Origin: an uncultured Vogesella sp.
GTDB lineage: Bacteria > Pseudomonadota > Gammaproteobacteria > Burkholderiales > Chromobacteriaceae
Assembly: GCA_946479405.1 (NCBI GenBank)
Contig: CAMLGD010000180.1
Location: 1-6,600, forward strand
DNA: 6,600 nucleotides
Direction of reading: 5' to 3'
Shown: piece by piece, positions 1 through 6,600 of the stretch
Layout of the letters: the number at the start of each line of letters is the position of its first letter
Position numbering within the stretch: the stretch's first letter is position 1
Notes under the pieces: generated by a model
Seen by the model: the letters and a program-made list of their open reading frames with translations, nothing else
Database searches by the model: none
What the model was told of the DNA's origin: nothing
Position numbers and translations under genes: made by a program

Positions 1-51
1 CGCGACCTCAACCTTGGCAAGGTTGCGCTCTACCAACTGAGCTATTCCCGC
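1..51 (-). tRNA. glyW: tRNA-Gly (anticodon GCC), 3' part cut off by window edge
   Basis: Read on the minus strand from 51 downwards, the sequence begins GCGGGAATAGCTCAG, a typical 5' acceptor strand and D-arm start. A D-loop with TTGGTAGAGC follows, then an anticodon arm CCTTGCCAAGG whose anticodon GCC lies at 18-16. That reads glycine GGC/GGU codons. About 51 of the expected 76 nt are visible; the T-arm and 3' acceptor strand are beyond the left edge. The gene follows pgsA on the same strand, as glyW does in E. coli, so the symbol is assigned by synteny and anticodon. It has its own promoter at 115-142. Further tRNA genes may follow outside the window, as cysT and leuZ do in E. coli, but this cannot be seen. 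Confidence 0.95.
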
Positions 52-114
52 AAAACCGTTTTTCTCCATCACTGCGCTGCCGTTGCTGCTGGCTGCGTCG
101 TTAAGAGAAGGCGA

Positions 115-142
115 ATTATAATGATGGATACGGGATTGTCAA
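115..142 (-). promoter_or_regulatory. Consensus sigma-70 promoter for the tRNA-Gly gene
   Basis: On the minus strand the -35 hexamer TTGACA (142-137) and the -10 hexamer TATAAT (120-115) both match the consensus fully, with a 16-bp spacer. Transcription should start near 108, giving a pre-tRNA leader of about 57 nt that RNase P would remove. The bases after the -10 box read TCGCCT, a GC-rich discriminator of the kind seen at stringently controlled stable-RNA promoters; that regulation is inferred. The -35 box starts only 3 bp past the pgsA stop codon, so the tRNA can be transcribed both from here and by read-through from pgsA. Confidence 0.88.
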
Positions 143-145
143 CGC

Positions 146-727
146 TCAAACATCAATTTTTTTGCCCGAAAGTTCCCGCGCCGCCATCTGCAGGTAATAA
201 GCCATTGACCACAAAGTCAAAATCACGGCGATCACCATAAACAGTTTTCCGGCGATCATGGTATCGATGCCCGGCACAATCGGACCGGCGTACAGCAACA
301 GCAGGATAGCCACCATTTGCGCCGCGGTTTTCAGTTTGCCGATATAAGCCACGGCCACGCTGTTGCGGCGCCCCATTTCCGCCATCCACTCTCGCAAAGC
401 GGAGATGGCGATCTCGCGACCGATAATGATCATCGCCATCCAGCCTTCCAGCCGCCCCAGCTCCACCAGCAGGATCAGCGCCGCCGCCACGATGAGCTTG
501 TCCGCCACCGGGTCGAGAAAGGCACCAAATGCTGATGTCTGCCCCAGACGGCGCGCCAGATAGCCATCCAGCCAGTCGGTGGCCGCAGCCAGACCGAAAA
601 TGAATGCCCCCAGACTATTGCGATGGTGCTGGATCAGCACGCTATCAGGCAGAAAGAACACAGCCACACAGACGGGAATCAGCGCCACGCGCAGCCAGGT
701 AAGTAAAATCGGCAAGTTGAAGGGCAT
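146..727 (-). CDS. pgsA: CDP-diacylglycerol--glycerol-3-phosphate 3-phosphatidyltransferase
   Basis: This inner-membrane enzyme joins CDP-diacylglycerol and sn-glycerol 3-phosphate to give phosphatidylglycerophosphate, the committed step to phosphatidylglycerol and cardiolipin. The 193-aa product carries the complete CDP-alcohol phosphotransferase signature D-x2-DG-x2-AR-x8-G-x3-D-x3-D: D51, D54, G55, A58, R59, G68, D72 and D76. The aspartates bind the divalent metals. Hydrophobic segments lie at about 7-26, 37-50, 77-91, 95-110, 134-150 and 157-178. The conserved GRE (103-105) and GKLKT (130-134) are present. Length and the N-terminus MPFNLPILLTWLR resemble the E. coli protein, which fixes the ATG start. 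The gene begins 16 bp after the uvrC stop in the same direction, with only a weak Shine-Dalgarno (AAGA), so cotranscription and coupling with uvrC are likely. No terminator is visible before the tRNA. Confidence 0.97.
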   Translation of the reverse strand: MPFNLPILLTWLRVALIPVCVAVFFLPDSVLIQHHRNSLGAFIFGLAAATDWLDGYLARRLGQTSAFGAFLDPVADKLIVAAALILLVELGRLEGWMAMIIIGREIAISALREWMAEMGRRNSVAVAYIGKLKTAAQMVAILLLLYAGPIVPGIDTMIAGKLFMVIAVILTLWSMAYYLQMAARELSGKKIDV

Positions 728-743
728 GTTTGGGTCTTGTTAT

Positions 744-2543
744 TCAATGCAGGGCATTATGGATTTTTTCGGCCAGCGCATGGCTGATACCGTCTACTTG
801 CGCCAGATCATCGATACTGGCGGCCATCACCCCGCGCAAGCCACCAAACCGGGTAAGCAGGCGCTGGCGCCGCGTGGGCCCCACGCCCGGGATGTCTTCC
901 AGCGTGGATTGCGTCCTGGCCTTGGCCCGACGCGCGCGGTGACCAGTAATGGCAAAGCGGTGGGCCTCGTCGCGCACGGTCTGGATCAGGTGCAGGGCGG
1001 CGTGATCGCGCGGCAATTGTAGCGTTTTTTGCAAGTGCGGCACGATCAGTGTTTCCAGTCCGGGTTTGCGCTCCTCACCCTTGGCTACCCCGACAATGGG
1101 CACATCCACGCCGACTTCGGCCAGCACTTCCAGCGCCACCCCCACCTGACCTTTGCCGCCATCGATCAGCAGCACGTCCGGCAGCTTGCCCTCTCCTGCG
1201 GCTAACTTGCTGTAGCGCCGCGTCAATGCCTCGCGCATGGCAGCATAGTCATCGCCGGCCGCCGCGGTTTCGATATTGAAGCGGCGATACTCCGATGGCT
1301 GCATGCCGCCACGGTCGTACACCACACAGGATGCCACCGTGGCCTCGCCCATGGTGTGGCTGATATCGAAACACTCCAGCCGAGCCACTTCGTCCACTTC
1401 CATCAATTCGGCCAGCGCAGCCAGACGGGCATTCTGGCTGGCCGCGCTCAGCAGCCGCTGGCCGATGGCGATGCGGGCGTTTTTCTCCGCCATTTCCAGC
1501 CACACGCGGCGCTCGCCGATCGGGTTGCCGACAAACGCCAGCCGCTTTTGCGCCTGGTCGATCAGTAACTGCTGCAACTCCGGCGCCACCGCCTCATTGT
1601 GAATGATCACCGCCGGCAGGGTCGCGCCCAGATAATGCTGCGCCAGAAACGCTTCCAGGTTGGCCGCAAGGGTGTCATCCGGGTTGCTGGGGAAGAAACT
1701 CTTGTCGCCCAGATGGCGACCGCCGCGAATCATCACCAGGTTGACGCACACCAGGCCGCCATCGGCGGCGATTGCCACCACATCAGCATCCAGCTGGGTA
1801 GCATTGCTGGAGACAAACTGTTTTTCCTGCACCCGGCTCAACGCCTGAATCTGGTCGCGCAGTTCGGCAGCCTGTTCGAACTCCAGGTTTTGCGATGCGG
1901 CCAACATGCGATCGCTCAGTTCGTCGATCAACTCGCTCTGCTTGCCCTGCAGGAAGGTCACGGCCCGGCGCACATCCTCGCGGTAGTGCTCGGGACTGAT
2001 CTCACCGGTACACGGCCCGGAACAGCGCTTGATCTGGAATAGCAGGCACGGGCGGGAGCGATTGCTGAACACACTGTCTTCACAGGTGCGCAGGCGGAAC
2101 ACCTTCTGCAATATCTGAATGCTCTCGCGCACCGCGTAGCCATTGGGATAGGGGCCAAAGTACTGGTTGGGCTTTTTCGGCTCACCCCGAAAATATGCCA
2201 GCTGCGGGTAGGCATGCCCGGACAACATCAGGTAGGGATAGGACTTGTCGTCGCGAAACAGGATGTTGTACTTGGGGGCCAGCGCCTTGATCAGGTTGTT
2301 TTCCAGGATCAACGCTTCGGCTTCGCTGCGCACCACCGTGGTTTCGATGCCGGCGATCTGCGCCACCATCAGCTGAATGCGCGGGCTGAGATCGCTTTTC
2401 TGGAAATACGAACTGACCCGTTTTTTCAGGTCGATAGCCTTGCCGACATACAGCACGTTGCCGGCGGCATCCAGCATGCGATAGACGCCGGGCAGGCCAG
2501 GCAGACTGGCCAGCACCGGCTTGGGGTCAAACTTTTGCGTCAT
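744..2543 (-). CDS. uvrC: UvrABC excision nuclease subunit C
   Basis: UvrC makes both cuts flanking a DNA lesion after UvrAB recognition in nucleotide excision repair. Counting from ATG 2543 it has 599 aa. The N-terminal GIY-YIG domain (about 15-95) has G19-V20-Y21, Y32-V33-G34, K35, R42 and E81, which make the 3' incision. Four cysteines, C154, C166, C174 and C178, match those reported to hold an iron-sulfur cluster in the E. coli protein. The UVR (UvrB-binding) helix pair is about 197-237. The RNase H-like 5'-incision domain shows D393, D431/D432, D461 and H528. A tandem helix-hairpin-helix ends the protein (about 548-599). The frame stays open upstream to a GTG at 2555, but the ATG aligns its N-terminus residue for residue with E. 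coli UvrC up to GVYRM, so I use it. It overlaps the preceding stop codon by one base. Confidence 0.98.
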   Translation of the reverse strand: MTQKFDPKPVLASLPGLPGVYRMLDAAGNVLYVGKAIDLKKRVSSYFQKSDLSPRIQLMVAQIAGIETTVVRSEAEALILENNLIKALAPKYNILFRDDKSYPYLMLSGHAYPQLAYFRGEPKKPNQYFGPYPNGYAVRESIQILQKVFRLRTCEDSVFSNRSRPCLLFQIKRCSGPCTGEISPEHYREDVRRAVTFLQGKQSELIDELSDRMLAASQNLEFEQAAELRDQIQALSRVQEKQFVSSNATQLDADVVAIAADGGLVCVNLVMIRGGRHLGDKSFFPSNPDDTLAANLEAFLAQHYLGATLPAVIIHNEAVAPELQQLLIDQAQKRLAFVGNPIGERRVWLEMAEKNARIAIGQRLLSAASQNARLAALAELMEVDEVARLECFDISHTMGEATVASCVVYDRGGMQPSEYRRFNIETAAAGDDYAAMREALTRRYSKLAAGEGKLPDVLLIDGGKGQVGVALEVLAEVGVDVPIVGVAKGEERKPGLETLIVPHLQKTLQLPRDHAALHLIQTVRDEAHRFAITGHRARRAKARTQSTLEDIPGVGPTRRQRLLTRFGGLRGVMAASIDDLAQVDGISHALAEKIHNALH

Positions 2544-2545
2544 TA
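2541..2545 (-). promoter_or_regulatory. TAATG stop/start overlap coupling the DUF4124 gene to uvrC
   Basis: On the minus strand TAA (2545-2543) and ATG (2543-2541) share one base. The stretch just upstream of the uvrC ATG, inside the preceding gene, has no convincing Shine-Dalgarno sequence. This is the usual arrangement for translational coupling by ribosome re-initiation, so uvrC synthesis probably depends on translation of the small exported protein. The coupling is inferred. Confidence 0.6.
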
Positions 2546-2944
2546 CTGCTGGCACCAGGTCTTGACGTCTTCCTGCGCCTTGCGAATGGCCTCGGCCTTG
2601 CCCGCGTCCGGTGCACGCCCCGGCACCGGCGGTTTGGACATCAGGGCCAGGTTCTCCTTGGCAGTCTTGCAGTTAGCCGCCATCATGCGGCGGTTCTGCT
2701 CCTGTGCCTTGGCTGCCAGTGCCTTGGCGTCCAGCGGCGCCTTACCGTCTGCGGCAGAGGCTTCCGGTGCCGGCACTATGCCTCCCGGCTGCAGTGCCAG
2801 CTTGCTGGAACGGCGCCCCGGCGGCGGCGTATCGGAAAAAACGGTGCGGCCGTTGGCATCCACCCAGCGGTAAACATCGGCTGCCTGCACCACACCGGCA
2901 GCCAACAAGCCCGCCAGCAGCAACCATCTGTATCCCTTACCCAT
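2543..2944 (-). CDS. Exported DUF4124 domain-containing protein
   Basis: The 133-aa product starts with a Sec signal peptide: K3 and R6, a hydrophobic core at about 7-20, and a likely cut after A21 (VQA). The mature part opens with a DUF4124 motif, [19 protein letters not shown] (24-42), in which a Y-x-W core precedes V-x-F-S-D. The rest is an Ala/Lys/Pro-rich, probably extended or helical region with only two cysteines, C92 and C131, which could pair in the periplasm. The molecular function of the family is unknown. ATG 2944 is chosen because GGGGA lies 5 nt upstream; the adjacent ATG at 2947 and a GTG at 2968 are possible but would lengthen the region before the signal peptide or lose the ribosome binding site. 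It is the first gene of the cluster with uvrC and pgsA, and its TAA overlaps the uvrC ATG. Confidence 0.87.
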   Translation of the reverse strand: MGKGYRWLLLAGLLAAGVVQAADVYRWVDANGRTVFSDTPPPGRRSSKLALQPGGIVPAPEASAADGKAPLDAKALAAKAQEQNRRMMAANCKTAKENLALMSKPPVPGRAPDAGKAEAIRKAQEDVKTWCQQ

Positions 2945-2973
2945 CATTATCCCCAGTAGCATTTGCACGATAG

Positions 2974-4542
<1,569 letters not shown>

Positions 4543-4566
4543 GCACCACGAGAAGGTTGGCCGCAA

Positions 4567-4597
4567 ACAAACCCCGCAGCTTGCTGCGGGGTTTTTG
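4567..4597 (+). terminator. Rho-independent terminator after guaB
   Basis: The arms ACCCCGCAGC (4571-4580) and GCTGCGGGGT (4583-4592) are exact reverse complements. They form a GC-rich stem closed by a CTTG tetraloop, followed directly by a T-run (4592-4596). AA before and TT after can extend the stem. It should end the guaB transcript and insulate it from the downstream gene. The stem is also flanked by an A-rich stretch, so some activity in the other direction is possible. Confidence 0.94.
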
Positions 4598-4674
4598 TAT
4601 TTCCGACGCCGAAGAATGCCGCAAATAGCGCATATCCCGTTCTTTTGCCAGCAAAACCTGGGGTGTACCGAAGG

Positions 4675-4724
4675 ACAATAGATTTGTACTTACTGAAAAC
4701 TATGATGCAATTTATTAACAAATC
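4675..4724 (+). promoter_or_regulatory. AT-rich putative promoter/control region of the adhesin gene
   Basis: These 50 bp contain 12 G/C bases (24%), far below the flanking GC-rich DNA. TATGAT (4701-4706) and TATTAA (4713-4718) resemble -10 boxes; TTACTG (4690-4695) is 17 bp before TATTAA, but neither hexamer matches the consensus well. GATTTGT (4681-4687) and ACAAATC (4718-4724) are perfect 7-bp inverted repeats around the candidate -10 boxes, possibly regulator half-sites. Some promoter is needed here because the guaB terminator lies upstream, but the exact one is not identified. Confidence 0.35.
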
Positions 4725-4754
4725 GGCCTGCCAGCCCAAAACCAGTGGCGGGCC
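4725..4754 (+). promoter_or_regulatory. Hairpin in the leader of the adhesin gene
   Basis: GGCCTGCCA (4725-4733) pairs with TGGCGGGCC (4746-4754) over 9 bp, with one U-G wobble (4729 with 4750) and a 12-nt loop. The stem ends 12 nt before the Shine-Dalgarno sequence. There is no adjacent T-run, so it is not a standard terminator. It may shape mRNA stability or ribosome access; any role is inferred. Confidence 0.45.
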
Positions 4755-4766
4755 CATCTCGTTTTC

Positions 4767-4772
4767 AGGGAG
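4767..4772 (+). promoter_or_regulatory. Strong ribosome binding site of the adhesin gene
   Basis: AGGGAG ends 6 nt before ATG 4779. It is the only good Shine-Dalgarno sequence in front of the long open frame and fixes its start. Confidence 0.85.
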
Positions 4773-4778
4773 ATCATC

Positions 4779-6600
4779 ATGGCCACAACCAGCAGCGGTG
4801 GAACTGCCACCTCGTTCTCGAATACACCTCAAGCTCAGGATGACACCCTCACTTCCGCGCTGATCAATGGGCTGAACAGTGCCATCACGGAAGATGTGCT
4901 GGCGGTGATGTATCTGGATGTGATGGCCAACGACCTGGGTGGCAATGCAAAAACGCTCTGGTCGCTGGACGACGGGATCAGCGCCTCGACATCAACCAAG
5001 ACCTACGCCCCTGCGGACCTGCTGGTGCAGGATGACAAAGGCGGCATCATCGATTCGACTCCCGACTACAGCGCGAATGGCGCAAAAATCTGGATTACCG
5101 CCGACGGCAAGGTGGGCTACGACGCAGCGATGCTCTCCAGCGCCTTCAAAGCCAGCCTACAGGCACTGTCGGCGGGAGAAGTACTGAAGGACAGCTTTAC
5201 CTATGCCATCCGCCTTGCTAACGGCACACTCAGCTGGGCAACGGCGCAGGTAGCATTCACCGGTGCCAATGATGCCATCACCCTCAGCACTACCAGCATC
5301 AGCAGTGGCACGGTCACCGAGGATGCCCCGCTTACTCCCAGCCCTAGCGACACACTGAGCACCTCCGGCAGCATCGCTTTTCATGACGTGGATGCGAATG
5401 ACAGCCACAGCGCCACATTTGCCCCCGCTGCCGGCAACAGCACCGCGCTGGGCAGCTTTGTACTGGCGCCGGTGAACGAGGCCGCCGGCGCCGCCGACGG
5501 CAGCGTGAACTGGTCTTACACCCTGAACAATGCCGCCGCCCAATACCTCGCCGAAGGTCAGTCCGTTACCGAAACCTATTTGGTGACCATCAAAGATGGG
5601 CATGGCGCCGAGCTCACGCAGAGTGTCACCATCACCATCGTCGGCAGCAACGATGCACCGCGGATCGATGCGGCCAACACCACCGCCAGCGGTGGCGTGT
5701 CCGAAGGTGACGACGGTAGCAGCATGAGCACCAGCGGCGTCATCGCCTACAGCGATGTCGATAGCAACGACAGCCACAGCTTTGCCCTGCATGGCACCCC
5801 GGCGGCCTACGGTACGGCCAGCGTGGATACCGATGGCACCTGGCACTACACCGTCCACGACAGCGGCGACGTCGACGCCCTGGCGGCAGGCGAACTCCTT
5901 GCCGACAGCTTCACCGTGCGTGTCAGCGACAACCATGGCGGCTTCGTCGACCAGCTGGTCACTGTCACCATCACCGGTACTAACGACGCCCCCACCGTTG
6001 CCAGCGACAATGATGCAGCCATCAACATCGTGGCCGAGGGTGCCGCTAATGGCACCCTGGTCGGCCTTACCGCTCACGCGACAGACATCGACCATGGAAG
6101 CGTCATCACCTACACCCTCAGCGATGATGCCGGCGGCCGCTTCCAGATCGATGCCAGCAGCGGCGTGGTTAGCGTGGCCGATGGCACTCTCCTCGACTAC
6201 GAAACCGCCACCAGCCACAGCATCACCGTGCTGGCGTCCGACGGTGTGGGAGGCAGCAGCAGCCAGAGCTTCACCATCAACGTCGGCAACGTGAACGACA
6301 ACCCGGTAGTCGGCCCAAGCGACAGCGATAACGCCACCAACCAAGTGCTGGAAAATGCGGCAATTGGCACCACCGTAGGTCTGACCGCCTTCGCCAGCGA
6401 TGCCGATGCCGGCGGCCAGGCAATCAGCTACACGCTGACCAACAATGCCGGCGGTCGCTTCGCCATCGATGCCAGCACCGGTGTCGTCACCGTCGCCGGC
6501 GCGCTCGACCGCGAGACCGCCGCCAGCTACGACATCACCGTGCGCGCCACCAGCGCCGACGGTTCCAGCGCCGACAAGACCTTCACCATCGCGCTGAACG
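4779..6600 (+). CDS. Large VCBS/cadherin-repeat adhesin, probable type I secretion substrate (3' end beyond window)
   Basis: The frame is open from ATG 4779 to the window end (607 codons, no stop). The product is rich in Ser, Thr, Ala, Asp and Gly, has no cysteine in the visible part, and has only about nine Lys and seven Arg, so it is acidic. The N-terminus MATTSSGGTATSF has no signal peptide. In order: an unassigned module (about 18-166), two VCBS-type repeats (about 172-405) and two cadherin-like repeats (about 406 to the edge). Units end in NDA (164-166), NDAP (291-294), NDAP (402-405) and NVNDNP (504-509). Acidic DxD and DxE motifs suggest Ca2+ binding between units. Giant Gram-negative adhesins and biofilm proteins secreted through type I systems look like this, with a C-terminal secretion signal; here that signal and any transporter genes are out of view. 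No LapA-type retention module is recognisable. Family assignment is confident; adhesion and secretion route are inferred. Confidence 0.85.
   Translation, partial: MATTSSGGTATSFSNTPQAQDDTLTSALINGLNSAITEDVLAVMYLDVMANDLGGNAKTLWSLDDGISASTSTKTYAPADLLVQDDKGGIIDSTPDYSANGAKIWITADGKVGYDAAMLSSAFKASLQALSAGEVLKDSFTYAIRLANGTLSWATAQVAFTGANDAITLSTTSISSGTVTEDAPLTPSPSDTLSTSGSIAFHDVDANDSHSATFAPAAGNSTALGSFVLAPVNEAAGAADGSVNWSYTLNNAAAQYLAEGQSVTETYLVTIKDGHGAELTQSVTITIVGSNDAPRIDAANTTASGGVSEGDDGSSMSTSGVIAYSDVDSNDSHSFALHGTPAAYGTASVDTDGTWHYTVHDSGDVDALAAGELLADSFTVRVSDNHGGFVDQLVTVTITGTNDAPTVASDNDAAINIVAEGAANGTLVGLTAHATDIDHGSVITYTLSDDAGGRFQIDASSGVVSVADGTLLDYETATSHSITVLASDGVGGSSSQSFTINVGNVNDNPVVGPSDSDNATNQVLENAAIGTTVGLTAFASDADAGGQAISYTLTNNAGGRFAIDASTGVVTVAGALDRETAASYDITVRATSADGSSADKTFTIALN
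4830..5276 (+). other. N-terminal module of the adhesin, unassigned
   Basis: Residues about 18-166 differ from the later repeats. They contain ITEDVLAVMYLDVMANDLGG (36-55), which recalls the EDT-x-LDVLANDTD pattern at the start of many VCBS/Ig-like modules. A Trp- and Asp-bearing stretch, WSLDDG (61-66), follows, then QALSAGEVLKDSFTYAI (128-144), like the late strand region of a VCBS repeat, and a closing FTGANDA (160-166). I read it as a divergent VCBS-like domain with an enlarged middle part. It may instead be a distinct N-terminal cap. Confidence 0.5.
5292..5993 (+). repeat. Two VCBS-type protein repeats
   Basis: Unit A (residues about 172-294) and unit B (about 295-405) share the order: EDA or EGD opening, S-G-x-I-A, HDVDANDSHS or SDVDSNDSHS, a W-x-Y-T strand, LAEGQSVTETY or LAAGELLADSF, DGHG or DNHG, then VTITI and GSNDAP or GTNDAP. 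Unit A is longer through an extra loop at about 216-242. At DNA level they are diverged; the longest exact match I noticed is the 12-mer GACAGCCACAGC at 5400 and 5769. The NDA-to-NDA spacing is 127, then 111 residues. Confidence 0.8.
5994..6600 (+). repeat. Cadherin-like protein repeats, second one incomplete
   Basis: Unit 1 (residues about 406-508) and unit 2 (from about 511) share: VAEGA or VLENA opening, TDIDHG or SDADAGG, YTL, AGGRF-x-IDAS-x-GVV, LDYET or LDRET, and S-x-ITV or Y-x-ITV. Unit 1 ends in NVNDNP. E, DxD, D-x-E and DxND at these places are the Ca2+ ligands of cadherin domains. Equivalent bases (for example TGCCGGCGG at 6128 and 6446) are 318 bp apart, giving a 106-residue period. 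More copies probably follow to the right. Confidence 0.82.

Noticed and set aside
52..114. Possible small gene or second tRNA between the tRNA-Gly and its promoter
   Set aside because: The stretch fits a pre-tRNA leader of about 57 nt downstream of the promoter. It shows no cloverleaf and no reading frame with a ribosome binding site.
2544..2555. GTG start adding four residues to uvrC
   Set aside because: The ATG at 2543 aligns exactly with the E. coli UvrC N-terminus and overlaps the preceding stop codon; the GTG has no better ribosome binding site.
5630..5990. Repeated short motifs such as CACCATCACC that might suggest a CRISPR or tandem DNA repeat
   Set aside because: They are in frame, unevenly spaced and encode the VTIT strands of the repeat protein. 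There are no uniform repeats with unique spacers.
5157..6344. Long open frame of about 395 codons on the minus strand, opposite the adhesin
   Set aside because: Its translation is a Gly/Ala/Val/His-rich mirror of the repeat-coding strand, without domains or a good start site. The plus-strand frame has a strong ribosome binding site and clear repeat domains.

Overview
The window looks like chromosomal DNA of a Gram-negative proteobacterium, most likely a betaproteobacterium of the Neisseriales/Chromobacteriaceae type. This placement is inferred from GC-rich coding sequence, E. coli-like gene order (uvrC-pgsA-tRNA-Gly) and protein features; it was not tested by a search. There are three blocks.

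Block 1 (1-2944, minus strand) is a housekeeping cluster read right to left. It starts with a small exported DUF4124-family protein, whose stop codon overlaps the start of uvrC (TAATG). uvrC encodes the nucleotide-excision-repair nuclease subunit. It is followed after 16 bp by pgsA (phosphatidylglycerophosphate synthase). Just past the pgsA stop lies a promoter with perfect consensus -35 and -10 hexamers, which drives a tRNA-Gly(GCC) gene cut by the left edge. The order uvrC-pgsA-tRNA-Gly is the same as uvrC-pgsA-glyW in E. coli.

Block 2 (about 3022-4597, plus strand) is a self-contained guaB unit (IMP dehydrogenase, first step of GMP synthesis). It has a TATAAT promoter in the divergent intergenic region, a good Shine-Dalgarno sequence and a strong intrinsic terminator. 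guaA does not follow directly.

Block 3 (4598-6600, plus strand) begins with a 181-bp leader. This contains a 50-bp AT-rich patch (24% G+C), bounded on the right and partly on the left by a 7-bp inverted repeat, and then a 9-bp hairpin just upstream of a strong ribosome binding site. A long open frame starts at 4779 and runs off the right edge (607 codons visible). It encodes a cysteine-free, acidic, Ser/Thr/Asp/Gly/Ala-rich repeat protein: an unassigned N-terminal module, two VCBS-type repeats, then cadherin-like repeats. It has no N-terminal signal peptide. This is the profile of a giant adhesin secreted by a type I system, and it is the most interesting part of the window. The C-terminus and any secretion genes lie outside. 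I see no CRISPR array, insertion sequence or clearly new system.
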